Positions 23,549-34,538 of a DNA stretch of 64,000 nt are shown piece by piece. This DNA comes from Perca fluviatilis. Taxonomy: Eukaryota; Chordata; Actinopteri; Perciformes; Percidae. Position 1 is the stretch's first letter. The number at the start of each line of letters is the position of its first letter. Location: contig NC_053119.1 of the NCBI RefSeq assembly GCF_010015445.1, positions 3,638,288 through 3,702,287 of the forward strand. The letters are read 5' to 3'. A model generated the notes under the pieces. The model was not told the origin of the DNA and did no database searches. It worked only from the letters and a program-made list of their open reading frames with translations. The position numbers were made by a program, and so were the translations under genes.

Positions 23549-24832
23549 CTTGGACGGGATGCTGTTCAGCTTTTCACAAGTTTAGACAGCTAGCTAACGC
23601 TACGCCAACGTTTCTCTAATGTTAGCACAACAGCGTTAGCCTAGACGGCTTGGTAAATATTGCGACTGCCTTCGGAGTTTCCTATATCCACTATTTCTAC
23701 GTTGTCAACATAAGACCTGTGGCGTTAGTGCTATATTTTTGTACCATAACTTTATTGAATTAAACGTTAAACTTCGCTCCTACGAGATGGGTGAGTTTTT
23801 GTTACGTTACACACAAAGCTAACTGGCTATAGTTAGCCTGTACGTATGCTAGCGCACATTAGCTAACGTTGCATAGCCAGCCAGCAGCTTCGGCAGTAGT
23901 TTCGGCGAGCTAACCACGACAGCTAACACATCCACGTGTCTCCATTTCAAACATCGCTGCAGATTGACTGCTTTTAGCAGCAGAGGTTGATTGTGGGCGA
24001 CATACTGTCGTGGTTAGCTCGCCGAAACTACTGCCGATTGCCGAAGTTGCTGGCTGGCTGCGCAACGTTAGCTAATCCCGCTAGCATACGTAAAGGCTAA
24101 CTATAGCCAGTTAGCTTTGTGTGTAATGTTACAAAAAAACACCTATTTCGTAGGAGCGAAGCTAGGCTATATTTCATTCAATAAAAGTATGATACAAAAG
24201 GAGCACTAACGCCACATGTCTTATGTTGACAACGTGGACGCAGCTCTGAAGGCAGTTGTAATACCGGTGTCACTACCCAAAGTGAGTAGAGCGCAGATTT
24301 GAGTTGCGCATGCGTCACTTTGCGACGAGTAACCTACAAGATGCTAACGGCGGTTTGAGCTAACGTTAGCAATCAAGTAGCCTACTAGATCCTAATGGCG
24401 TTTTTAGCTAACGTTAGCAATCAAACAATCATAGATAGCTAAAAAGTTTTTGAAATGACTGCTAGCTACAAGTTAGCAATCAGACACAACAGAGGCTGTC
24501 ACTTGAATGGCGTTTTGAGCTAACGTTAGCAACCAAACAATCATAGATAGCTAACACGTTTTAGAAATGATTTCCATCTTCTGTTATTGTTTGTAAAGAG
24601 AAAAGTTTATTATTTTACAGATTTCACAAATTTAAGTAAGACACGTTATGCCGTAAATAGTTTAAATCTGAGCATGCGCTACTCAAATCTGCACTCTACT
24701 TACTTTGGGTAGTGACACCGGTATTTAACTAGCAGTCTAGGCTAATGCTGTTGCGCTAACGTTAGCTAACATCAGCGTAGCGTTAGCTAGCTGTCTAAAC
24801 TTGTGAAAAGCTGCACAGCATCTCCGTCCAAG
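23549..24832. repeat. Long imperfect inverted repeat (foldback), arms about 370 bp
   Basis: The left arm 23549-23922 pairs with 24005-24832 once the nested element is removed. Paired landmarks: CTTTTCACAAGTTTAGACAG with CTGTCTAAACTTGTGAAAAG, and CGGCGAGCTAACCACGACAG with CTGTCGTGGTTAGCTCGCCG. The spacer loop is 23923-24004. Arms are non-coding and rich in GCTAACGTTAGC. Confidence 0.93.
24264..24721. mobile_element. Miniature element inserted in the right foldback arm (TA duplication)
   Basis: CCGGTGTCACTACCCAAAGT at the left and the reverse complement at 24702-24721, with TA on both sides. Terminal repeats are about 50 bp and continue with AGATTTGAG/CTCAAATCT. The interior has three copies of a GAGCTAACGTTAGCAA segment. 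Left and right arm sequence joins cleanly across it. Confidence 0.88.
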
Positions 24833-25174
24833 CTGTGTTTCACTTCCCCCCCCAATATTATTATACACATAATAAAGACACATTGGCTCGGTCGAGACCA
24901 AAAGCCATATTTTGCCAGACCAGTGCCAGAAACCGTGACCGGGACAGTGAACCGAGACGGGGCTTTCGCCTGGTCGTCTCCCCAATGTGACGTCATGCAA
25001 TGCATTGTGGGGGAAAGGAGAAACCGCTGTAAAATAGTACTACTTTTTCGTATTTTATTCCGTTTTGTGATATCAGTTGTATTTGATGTTGTTGGGTAAC
25101 AGTTTAAATGTTTATTACCAATAAGCAAATTGCAAAAATTCATTAGAAAATAAACCCTGCATCATGGGCTTTAA

Positions 25175-25327
25175 GGTTAGGTTAAGGGGCTAGGGAATGC
25201 ATTATGTCAATGACGGGTCCCCACAAAGATAGTGAAATAAACGTGTGTGTGTGTGTGTTCACTGACAAAAACTTGGAAAAAAGACGGTAGAAAGAAAGAA
25301 GTAAGGCAACACTAGGTTGACAAAAGT
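25175..25327. repeat. Resumption of the satellite-like monomer
   Basis: GGGGCTAGGGAATGCATTAT and GTCCCCACAAAGATAGT repeat the sequence at 20855-20910, followed by a short (TG)n. Confidence 0.8.
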
Positions 25328-25440
25328 GACAAAAAAAAGGCCCTGCTAGGCCCTGTTAGGCCCTGTTAGGCCCTGTTAGGCACTGTTAGGCACTGTTAGG
25401 CCCTGTTAGGCACTGTTAGGCACTGTTAGGCACTTCTAGG
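25328..25440. repeat. 10-bp array (GGCCCTGTTA type), about 10 units
   Basis: AGGCCCTGTT and AGGCACTGTT alternate. Related AGGCACTGTT units occur at 47433-47465. Confidence 0.95.
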
Positions 25441-25589
25441 ACACAAGTGGTGCGTCTCAGCATAGCCATCTAGCGGTAGGGGGGATATGCTGGTCCAGCA
25501 CTGGCAGCCCACTCACTCTGACATCTCTCCATTTGTGCATGAACAGGTCCTGAGCATGTGTGTGTATATCAGGCCTGTGTGTAGTAATT

Positions 25590-25680
25590 TCTAACAAACA
25601 GAGTGTATATTGTAAATTGTAATTTCCCCACTGGGGATCAATAAACAGTATAAATTATAAATTAAATTGATTAATACCGT
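25590..25680 (+). mobile_element. LINE 3' tail (CR1/L2-like)
   Basis: AATTTCCCCACTGGGGATCA followed by ATAAACAGTATAAATT is the short stem and terminal repeat left by 5'-truncated fish LINE insertions. No coding part remains. Confidence 0.6.
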
Positions 25681-25708
25681 GAAACTGAAGGTTATCTTAC
25701 CGTCCGAA

Positions 25709-25972
25709 TAGGGCTGCTCGATTATGGAAAAAATATAATCACGATTATTTCGGTCAATATTGAAATCACGATAACTTCACACGATTACTCGTTGACTTCT
25801 GGAAAGATGTTGCAATTATTGATCTTAAAAAAAACAGTGGAAAAAGTTAAAAAAGTAAATAAAAACACAAAACTGTGAAATTTGCCTTAATACTTTTCCT
25901 ATTTAAACTTTATTTTTTCATTCAGAACACGAGAGAAAATAAGAGTTTACTTGGAAAACGTAATGACCTAAA

Positions 25973-26003
<31 letters not shown>

Positions 26004-26083
26004 TTTCCGATTATTCAGTTTTTGTGATCATTGGGAGCCGAAATCATAATCACGATTACATTTCGATTAATTGCACAGCCCTA
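25709..26083. mobile_element. hAT miniature element (AGGGCTGCTCGATTATGG ends)
   Basis: The left end AGGGCTGCTCGATTA and the right end TTAATTGCACAGCCCTA are inverted. The interior repeats ATAATCACGATTA. The target duplication is degraded (CGTCCGAA/AGTCAGAA). Confidence 0.8.
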
Positions 26084-26223
26084 AGTCAGAATCTTATAAT
26101 GGCCTAATGCCTACTCTCCAAAGAAATGTGCAAATAAGTTGAAATTGAAATGTCTTTTATCTTGATATTAGTGTATGTTGTACTTGAATTGAAACCCAGA
26201 TTATCTTCTGTTTCCCTCTTTAA

Positions 26224-26834
26224 CCCTCCTGTTGTCCTCGGCTCAAATTTGACCCATTTTCAAAAACTTTCTATATAAAAAAATTGGGTTTCTTTTAACC
26301 AAATTTTAAAAAACCCCAAAAATAACATGTATGGTTCGCTAACAACGCTCTTCACAAGTACTTAAGTACTTAAACTTATTGAAACAGTTGTACATTTTAT
26401 TTACAAATTGTATATATTTTAAATATTGCTCGTGTAGATTTTTCGATATAATTATTTAATGTATTGTTTCCTATTATTTAATGTATGTGTGCTGTGTGTC
26501 TGATATTTTGCTGCTGCAACACTGTTATTTCCCATTTTTTTGGGATCAATAAAAATCTGTCTATCTATCTATCTATCTATCTAAAATAAATGATCAGGTC
26601 ATTTCTTTTTGGGTGTTTTTATTCAATTTAATAGCATTTGGAGAAAAAAGATCATAAAAGAACGTTGGAAAAAAAGTGACAAAAATGTAAGAAAAAGAGA
26701 TTCAATAAACGTGGGAAGAAAAAAAACGACAAAAACGACAAAAGGCGCAGGAAAAAAACAGACAAAGACATCAGGAAAAGTGACAAAAACGTTGGGGTTA
26801 AAGCGATAAAAGTGTTGCATGGTCAACACAAGGG
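26224..26834. mobile_element. TTAA-flanked family G element, complete copy
   Basis: TTAA at 26220-26223 and 26835-26838. Ends CCCTCCTGTTG and CAACACAAGGG. It contains the family block ACCCATTTTCAAAAACTTTC and a LINE tail insertion. CCC-starting ends with TTAA fit piggyBac-like elements. Lys-rich frames in the AAAAACGACAAAA part are composition artefacts. Confidence 0.75.
26335..26582 (+). mobile_element. LINE 3' tail ending in (TCTA)n
   Basis: TTTTTTTGGGATCAATAAAA then CTATCTATCTATCTATCTA at 26560-26581. It interrupts family G between its TTTCTTTTAACCAAATT and AAATAAATGATCAG blocks, which are close together at 10790-10863. Confidence 0.7.
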
Positions 26835-26839
26835 TTAAA

Positions 26840-27560
26840 AAAAGGCCTCATGGCTGCAGTGATGGACCCCCGTCCTGACCAAGGGGGGTAAGGGAGCGTC
26901 TGGAATGCGTAGCTCCTATGGCGCCATTTTGATGCTAACAAGAGATCACCTCCCGTTAGCATCCCATTGACTCCCATTCATTTTGGCGCCACTTTGACAG
27001 AGAATAACTTTACATCTGAAGAGTTTAAAGACTCTATTTGTCCGTTGTTTATTTCTAAAGAAACACGACAATGTATAAAAGGCTCCATTACCTTGTAGGT
27101 CACGTTATGGCTCCGTAGCAGACGCTTTTATAACAATAGGCTAACGATTGGGTCATAACCACGAGACTTACTGTCACACAGTAGAGGAATTACCGTATAG
27201 TACAGGAGAAGCTCACAGGCAGTTTGGACTTCCATTATCTGTTTAGGTTTAATGACTAATGTTAACTAGCATGTTAGTGATCAGTAATTAGCCTGTGCCT
27301 ATGTTATCTCCTTACATATACCTACGCTCTCCGTCTCTGTAAGATTGGGAATGATTGAGATTTCTCTCGGCACAGCTACCAGAAGACTTCACACTTTCAG
27401 ACAGGTTGCTCACGTCACATCTACGTCTTCAAGCTCAGTTGGAGGCTGCACAGTAACGCTCAGCCAGCACCGGGAAAGAGACTTCTGATATCCTTCACTG
27501 GTCTCCGTCCAGAGCAACGGGGTCTATTGGTCCATTATATATACTGTCTATGGCCCTGAC
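26840..27560. repeat. Probable dispersed repeat (GGCGCCATTTTGATGCTAAC type)
   Basis: Has the inverted pair GCTCCTATGGCGCCATTTTG and CATTTTGGCGCCACTTTG, then a text of low coding likelihood ending near CTGTCTATGGCC. I believe this is an interspersed fish repeat, but there is no second copy in the window to prove it. Confidence 0.4.
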
Positions 27561-27989
27561 TCCAGATTTGGGAGAAGAGGGGAGAGGGGGGGAGGGGGGG
27601 CACGTTGAGGGAGTGCTGTGTGTTTTCTATGATGATGTTTCGTATTTCATCATGTCCTGTGATGCGGAGGTAATAGCTGTAGCAGATCTCCAGAGTGCAG
27701 GACGGTGGACGTCCAGACGAGGCTGTTAGCCGTTAGTTTGCTGAAGAAGGCGGTGGTGCGTGGCCGCCCGCCGCTGCTGGTCACTCATTTCACGCCTGTC
27801 TGGGCTTCCTGGTGCGTGCTGTGAAAAGCAAAGTGGATGAGAAACTCTCACTGGGGGGAGAGCAGCCTCAGTGTGTTTTGTGTCCAAATGTCAAACCTGC
27901 GCTGGAAAGTGACAACAGGAGGACGTTGTGATTAGGCTCTAACGTTACACATGTCGGACTGATTGATGGAGCAACAGTCTCCTTTAACA
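27561..27989. other. Non-coding stretch
   Basis: A G-rich run near 27580-27600 and otherwise ordinary sequence. No exon is recognised. Confidence 0.35.
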
Positions 27990-28648
27990 GGGCAGCATGG
28001 TTGCCCAATGGTTAGCACTGCAGCTCAGTGGTTAGCACTGCAGCTCAGTGGTTTGCACTGTGGCCCAGTGGTTAGCACTGTGGCCCAGTGCTTAACACTG
28101 CGGCCCAGTGGTTAACACTGCGGCCCAGTGGTTAACACTGCGGCCCAGTGGTTAACACTGCGGCCCAGTGGTTAACACTGTGGCCCAGTGGTTAACACTG
28201 CGGCCCAGTGGTTAACACTGCGGCCCAGTGGTTAACACTGCGGCTCAGTGGTTAACACTGTGGCCCAGTGGTTAACACTGTGGCCCAGTGGTTAACACTG
28301 CGGCTCAGTGGTTAGCACTGTGGCCCAGTGGTTTGCACTGTGGCCCAGTGGTTTGCACTGTGGCCCAGTGGTTTGCACTGTGGCCCAATGGTTAGCACTG
28401 CGGCTCAGTGGTTAGCACTGCGGCCCAGTGGTTAACACTGCGGCCCAGTGGTTAGCACTGTGGCCCAATGGTTAGCACTGTGGCCCAGTGGCTAGCACTG
28501 CGGCCCAATGGTTAGAACTGCGGCCCAGTGCTTAACACTGCAGCCCAATGTTTAGCACTGCGGCCCAGTGCTTAACACTGCGGCCCAGTGGTTAACACTG
28601 CGGCCCAGTGGTTAACACTGCGGCCCAGTGGTTAGCACTGCGGCCCAG
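27990..28648. repeat. 20-bp minisatellite, about 32 units
   Basis: GGCCCAGTGGTTAACACTGC repeats every 20 bp with T/C and AG/AA variants. The first unit, GGCAGCATGGTTGCCCAATG, is a seed resembling the start of a common fish interspersed repeat. It runs directly into family B sequence and replaces its left terminus. Confidence 0.95.
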
Positions 28649-28880
28649 TGGGATTTGGGGTGTTATTTTGTGTCTCTGGTGCTTCCACACGTATACAGAC
28701 TTGGAAAAAGGGTTGAAGGGTTTCTACGTCAGTAGCCGAGACGAGGTGGCTAACCGTAGCACGCCAGCTCATAATGGCAAAGCACTGCTACAACACACAC
28801 TAGTTCACCATAATCTACAAAAGATCTACTTCCATGTCCCTGTTCTGCAGGTATTCCACACAAAGTTGGAAGTGCGTTTA

Positions 28881-29060
28881 CAGGGCTCCAGACTAACTTT
28901 TTGCCTTGGTCGCACTGGTGCGCCTAACTTTTCTTATTTAGGTGCACCAGCACAAAATTTAGGTGCACCCAAATTTTTCCTTGCGTCGCCTTTAATGCCA
29001 CAATTTCAAGGTCACCTTTTTATCACACTCCATATACATTCTTATATATATTATGTCAAT
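28881..29060. mobile_element. hAT-like left end fragment (CAGGGCTCCAGACTAAC)
   Basis: The terminus CAGGGCTCCAGACTAACTTT is followed by GGTGCGCC and TTAGGTGCACC repeats. The opposite end of the same family is at 35345-35407. No right end lies close by, so this is probably truncated. Confidence 0.6.
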
Positions 29061-29902
29061 TATTTTAAAGAAGAATAAGGAGCTGGTACATTTTTTTTTA
29101 TTTGAAGCACAATTATACTGTACTCAAAGTCTTATAGTGGGCCCCCCCTTGCTGTCAGATGCCCCTCAGATGGCCAACACCTGTAATTTGGCCTTCTTCC
29201 CCTTTGGCCTCGGCTAAACCATCTTGCCACACTCCCTAGCATCAAAATCCTCCAAGATGGGCCCCTCCACACTGATTATTATCAGATCTTCCACTAGTCC
29301 AGGACTAAAAATCACATCTCTGTATTTTTCGGCTGAATGGCGTACACAGTATATATATCTCTATATTTTTTACAAAGTGGGCTAAATGTTCAGTTTTAAG
29401 TCAAAGCCACTTTTCACAAGCTCTTTTATTATAACAGATGTGATTAAAATAAAATGCAAAAACTGGGTTTCCTTCCCAATTTGAAAATATACAGCTGCAA
29501 CACTGTATGTAAATTATCTGAAATAAATAGCCTGGGATATATTTAAAAATATATATCTCTGAGAAAGCTCCTTCACTTGTTTTCAGTAACAGACCCGGAT
29601 AGCCCAGTAGCTCATATAGGGAGAGAGGGGGAGTGCGATGGACTGAAGCATATACTACCCAGAGTGACGGCTGACTCATTATGAACGGGTCCAGCACGGG
29701 TCGAATGCGGGTCAGCGGCGTTACATACGTCTTGTGTAGGCGATGAAATGTCTGTATCGTCACTGGCTGCGCTGCATTTTTATGAACTATGATAATGTGG
29801 TCATGGGTCAGATCTCTCGCCCAGGTCCAGCAGGCTCCGTCTTACATGCTATTACTCAACCAACTGAAGTTAGTTCCATTCAATAATAATTATTCTGTGT
29901 AC
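29061..29902. other. Filler inside family B copy 4, nothing recognised
   Basis: AT-rich and low-coding. It may be the rest of the hAT-like element begun at 28881. Confidence 0.35.
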
Positions 29903-30075
29903 AATGTCTCACTCTGTAGCTAAAACAGAGAGCTCAACACACAGGGTGAAAAGAGGAGCTGCAGCAATGTGCAAAAACATGGTGTTTTTTGAAAATAAAA
30001 CCATGTAAACCTATTCTGGCACAACCTCAAAATACAGCTATGAACCTGAAAATGAGCAGAATATGGAAGCTTTAA

Positions 30076-30905
30076 ATGCAGAGAATGAATTTTGCTACAT
30101 GTATGTGTATGTCACATACATCACGTACCTTTTACCTTTACCTAAACTGCAGAGGGATGCCATCCATTCCAGTATGATGGCCTGTGATTGGTTATTCAGT
30201 CCTCTGTGTTGTAGAAGTGTAGCGTAGTTTAGTTGATTTAATCGACAGATCTGTAAAACTGAGTTTCTCCACACACACGTGCTGACATCTTGCCGAATGT
30301 TAGATAATTATTTATCAGAGAATTGACAGAAATCACTGGTTTCTCTCAAAGGTAAGTTTTACCTGCACAAGCAGAGCCAATTTTTACAGCACCCAGTCAG
30401 TACAGAAAGGATTGAGGATTTGTCCACAACAGTGTCTCTTAATAATATTACAAAGGAGATTCTGTCTTAATTATCTCTGGTCAGGCCCGGCATGTCGTCC
30501 ACGTGTGCTCTGCCCTGAGGGGCTTTCTGTGCTCTTCACAAGGTCCGTGGCTCTCTGATTATCTCATGAGAGGCAGAAATAGTTGGCATTTACTGCATGC
30601 AAATAGTTCAACATGAACAGAAAAGTAAGCGTGATTTTGCGAACACCGAAAAATACCGGAGACAGGAAAGTATGAGGAAGATATCTAATTGCGATTATTT
30701 TGACTGTAATTGCGATTGCAGTATGATTCACGATATTGGAGGGAATGATCATGTTTGCATCATTATTCTCATTTCCTAATGAGAATAATATATAATATTA
30801 AATCTTAAAACATTAAAATGATTATAGTGTTGACACATATTTTGCCTTTAACAAATATTGCGCCCCTCTGCGATTTGGATATTTCAGTATGTTCATATTG
30901 CGATC
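30076..30905. other. Non-coding stretch with hAT-like AT-rich part
   Basis: 30229-30275 repeats GTTGATTTAATCGACAGATC known from the elements at 36357 and 56578. 30680-30905 has GCGATTATTTTGACTG and ATATTGCGATCT, the interior style of the element whose right end survives at 32708-32732. Confidence 0.45.
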
Positions 30906-32703
30906 TAAAAGAGGCTTCAGATACAGTATTAGGGGACCACTAAGGCCTATATAAAAGAGACTTCAGATACAGTAATAGGGGACCACTAAGGTCTATATAA
31001 AAGAGACTTCAGATACAGTATTAGGGGACCACTAAGGTCTATATAAAAGAGACTTCAGATACAGTATTAGGGGACCTCTAAGGCCTATATAAAAGAGACT
31101 TCAGATACAGTATTAGGGGACCTCTAAGGCCTATATAAAAGAGGCTTCAGATACAGTATTAGGGGACCACTAAGGTCTATATAAAAGAGGCTTCAGATAC
31201 AGTACTAGGGGACCACTAAGGCCTATATAAAAGAGGCTTCAGATACAGTATTAGGGGACCACTAAGGTCTATATAAAAGAGACTTCAGATACAGTATTAG
31301 GGGACCACTAAGGTCTATATAAAAGAGACTTCAGATACAGTATTAGGGGACCACTAAGGTCTATATAAAAGAGACTTCAGATACAGTATTAGGGGACCAC
31401 TAAGGTCTATATAAAAGAGACTTCAGATACAGTATTAGGGGACCACTAAGGCCTATATAAAAGAGACTTCAGATACAGTATTAGGGGACCACTAAGGCCT
31501 ATATAAAAGAGTCAGATACAGTATTAGGGGACCACTACTATATAAAGAGGCTTCAGATACAGTATTAGGGGACCACTAAGGCCTATATAAAAGAGGCTTC
31601 AGATACAGTATTAGGGGACCTCTAAGGCCTATATAAAAGAGGCTTCAGATACAGTATTAGGGGACCACTAAGGCCTATATAAAAGAGGCTTCAGATACAG
31701 TATTAGGGGACCACTAAGGCCTATATAAAAGAGGCTTCAGATACAGTATTAGGGGACCACTAAGGCCTATATAAAAGAGGCTTCAGATACAGTATTAGGG
31801 GACCACTAAGGCCTATATAAAAGAGGCTTCAGATACAGTATTAGGGGACCACTAAGGTCTATATAAAAGAGGCTTCAGATACAGTATTAGGGGACCACTA
31901 AGGTCTATATAAAAGAGACTTCAGATACAGTATTAGGGGACCACTAAGGTCTATATAAAAGAGGCTTCAGATACAGTATTAGGGGACCACTAAGGCTATA
32001 TAAAAGAGACTTCAGATACAGTATTAGGGGACCACTAAGGTCTATATAAAAGAGACTTCAGATACAGTATTAGGGGACCACTAAGGTCTATATAAAAGAG
32101 ACTTCAGATACAGTATTAGGGGACCACTAAGGCCTATATAAAAGAGGCTTCAGATACAGTATTAGGGGACCTCTAAGGCCTATATAAAAGAGGCTTCAGA
32201 TACAGTATTAGGGGACCACTAAGGCCTATATAAAAGAGGCTTCAGATACAGTATTAGGGGGACCACTAAGGCCTATATAAAAGAGGCTTCAGATACAGTA
32301 TTAGGGGACCACTAAGGTCTATATAAAAGAGGCTTCAGATACAGTATTAGGGGACCACTAAGGCCTATAAAAGAGACTTCAGATACAGTATTAGGGACCA
32401 CTAAGGTCTATATAAAGAGACTTCAGATACAGTATTAGGGACCACTAAGGTTATATAAAAGAGCTGCAGATACAGTATTAGGGACACTAAGGCTATATAA
32501 AATACTTCAGATACAGTATTAGGGGACCACTAAGGGCTATATAAAAGAGACTTCAGATACAGTATTAGAGGACCACTAAGGTCTATATAAAAGAGACTTC
32601 AGATACAGTATTAGGGGACCACTAAGGTCTATATAAAAGAGACTTCAGATACAGTATTAGGGGACCACTAAGGTCATCCAAAGAGCACCATGTCATGGGA
32701 CCT
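30906..32703 (+). repeat. 46-bp array, about 39 units, in family A remnant (A2)
   Basis: Units CAGATACAGTATTAGGGG plus TATATAAAAG repeat up to the family A right terminus GCACCATGTCATGGGACCT, with TTAA at 32704-32707. The left terminus is missing; the array begins abruptly after ATTGCGATCT. Short degraded units cluster at 32365-32510. It stops 108 bp before immp2l exon 2. Confidence 0.95.
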
Positions 32704-32732
32704 TTAAATTGCGATTAATTGTGCAGCCCTAC
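32704..32732. mobile_element. Right end of a hAT miniature element hosting array A2
   Basis: AATTGCGATTAATTGTGCAG then CCCTA matches the right end of the element at 25709-26083. With 30680-30905 it suggests family A inserted in a hAT element whose left end is gone. Confidence 0.6.
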
Positions 32733-32813
32733 AGGACAGGACCAAAATGTGTGCTGTCATGGTTCTGATGATGTCGTTTTTTTCTGTTTTTCTTGTTGTT
32801 TCCTGTCCAGGTG

Positions 32814-32948
32814 ATGGCTCAGCAGGCGACGGCGGGCCGACGCTGCCTGCGGGCGTTCGTTAGCGGCTTCTTCGTGGCCGTTCCCGTCACGGTCACCGTC
32901 CTGGATCGCTTGGCCTACGTGGCGCGAGTGGAGGGAGCGTCGATGCAG
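32814..32948 (+). CDS. immp2l: immp2l exon 2 (first coding exon): mitochondrial inner membrane protease subunit 2
   Basis: Encodes the first 45 residues of the IMP2 subunit, a membrane-bound S26-family signal peptidase that faces the mitochondrial intermembrane space and removes sorting peptides from imported proteins. The exon begins at 32811 after an excellent acceptor (pyrimidine tract to TTTCCTGTCCAG) and ends at 32948 before GTGAGA. ATG at 32814 has G at -3 and +4. A hydrophobic helix covers residues about 12-30 ([18 protein letters not shown]), followed by the conserved [10 protein letters not shown] with catalytic Ser43. The match to vertebrate IMMP2L is strong by recollection of the family. 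No frame damage is seen. The intron to exon 3 is 32949-42368. Confidence 0.95.
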
Positions 32949-33199
32949 GTGAGACGTCACGCAGCATGGCATCATGACTTTTCAGATTGGGTGTTTTTCC
33001 CGCTACATATGAAGGCCTGTTTACGGTAGCGATGGGCGATATGGCCTAAAATCCATATTGCGATATACATTGCAGCCTCTTGGGTTAACGATATATATCG
33101 CGATATATAAACTATAATAGAACCATTTCAGACCAGGTTACATAGACCCTAAGGAAAATCAAACTGCTAAATGTATTTTAATTTTTTTTAAAAGAGAAA
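32949..33199. other. Start of intron 2 with hAT-like AT-rich segment
   Basis: From about 33030, ATGGGCGATATGGCCTAAAA and ATATATCGCGATATAT are typical of a dispersed hAT-like element that resumes after 34114. It is interrupted by the element at 33208. Confidence 0.5.
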
Positions 33200-33207
33200 G
33201 TAGTTTT

Positions 33208-34106
33208 TAGGGTTGGGTATCATTTGGTGCTAAATCGATACTTTTAAAACGGTGCCGGTGCCTGAACCGGTACTTTTCAATAAAGAAGAAGAAGAAAAAA
33301 TAAGGGTAGTAAACAACAGTCAGTGACTTGTTTATTGCTAAGGCCATGGTCAAAATTAAAGATTTAATAATAATGTAATAACTATAACAATAACAATAAC
33401 TTATTTCACCAGTAAATTGCTGTTGAACCCCAGATGGGAAAAGGGTATTTTACAATTACTGTGAATGCACCACGAGGCTACCTGTTTTAAGTGAATGCAC
33501 CGTCTGTGTTGTTTAATTCCGACAACTGCAGCTGCGCAGTGAACGTTACCGTCTGTGTTGTTTAATTCCGACAACGGCAGCTGCGTGTGAACGCACCGTC
33601 CTGCTTGTTTAATTCCGACAACGGCAGCTGCAAGTGAACGCACCGTCTGTGTTGTTTAATTTCGACAACGGTAGCTGCAAGTGAACGCACCGTCTGTGTT
33701 GTTTAATTCCGCAACGGCAGCTGCAAGTGAACGCACCGCGTTGTGTTGTTTAATTCCGCACAACAGCAGCTGCTAGTAACTAGTACTACTAGTACTACTA
33801 CTACTGTATATCTATGAATTGCGACAATGGCAGCTGCTGCGCCAGAGCAGACTGTTACATCCTGTTGAAGTCCTCCACAGTGAAATACAGTCACACTTTA
33901 CACTGTTTAACGTTAGCTGTCAGCATTTTACCGGTGTTTAATCCAGCTGCTAGCTAAAGGTAGGCTAACGTTACATGCTGTCAGGTGTAGTGTAAAGTCA
34001 AGCACCGAAATGAGGCACCGAAACTTTCGTTCTTATTCGGTCTCTTTACTACCGTTTAGGTCGGCAACGGTTCCCTATTGGCACCGAGTTTCGGCACCCA
34101 ACCCTA
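33208..34106. mobile_element. hAT element, 899 bp, perfect 8-bp target duplication
   Basis: TAGGGTTGGGTATCATTTGG at the left and GCACCCAACCCTA at the right, flanked by GTAGTTTT at 33200-33207 and 34107-34114. The interior contains the GGTGCCGGTGCC subterminal motif and a small array. Non-coding. Confidence 0.92.
33480..33775. repeat. About 47-bp array, six degenerate units
   Basis: GTCTGTGTTGTTTAATTCCG with GGCAGCTGC and GTGAACGCACC recurs six times with indels, inside the hAT element. 53400-53570 carries a related, non-repeated segment in reverse orientation. Confidence 0.85.
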
Positions 34107-34114
34107 GTAGTTTT

Positions 34115-34538
34115 GAGAACATTTATTGTTCAAAATTGTAATTATACAACATAATGTTGCTGATGAATAAAATTCAAGTACACTAGTTGCAGAGACTTTG
34201 ACAAAGAAAAAGCTTTAAGTATTGGGTGTCTTCTCTTTAGTGCAAACCATTCTAAAAGGCACTACGCTTAGTTAGTTTAAGTCCTTGGTTCTTAAATGCC
34301 ACCCAAGATGCAGAGAACAGGACAAACTGGTGTCTGTTTAGTTAAGGAACAGACACTGTACTGGAAACTGATTTTACCTTGTCATAGTTGAATAACGACA
34401 GTTTGGAGGGTAACTAGGACATACATAGAACCTCTAAATCCCACTGACACCTCTTTCCTCTGCAAATCTCACTATTTCAAACTACCTCTGAAATCTCAAC
34501 AAAGCTAAAAGTTGACGTCAACTCCTCAACTCCTACGC
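34115..34538. other. Intronic non-coding DNA
   Basis: Continuation of the element interrupted at 33208, then ordinary sequence. No exon signal. Confidence 0.4.

Larger units (their letters stand above)
21158..25170. mobile_element. 4.0-kb TTAA-flanked insertion carrying an array and a foldback
   Basis: TTAA at 21154-21157 and 25171-25174. Termini AGCCCATGTTGCAGG and AGCCCATGATGCAGG (right end reversed) match 14 of 15. The flanks join into the spacer of the surrounding monomer, whose uninterrupted form is visible at 20836-20900. Contents: 33-bp array 21316-23262, long inverted repeat 23549-24832, nested element 24264-24721. No transposase is seen, so it must be non-autonomous. TTAA plus short ends fits piggyBac-like elements. 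Confidence 0.88.
28650..30071 (+). mobile_element. Family B copy 4, left end lost and interrupted
   Basis: 28650-28857 matches the left part (GTCTCTGGTGCTTCCACA, GGTGGCTAACCG) and 29903-30071 the right part (CTCACTCTGTAGCTAAAAC to GGAAGCT), with TTAA at 30072-30075. About 1.05 kb of unrelated DNA lies between. Confidence 0.8.

Noticed and set aside
26609..26829. Lys-rich short protein
   Set aside because: It is the AAAAACGACAAAA-rich interior of a TTAA-flanked element; composition explains it.
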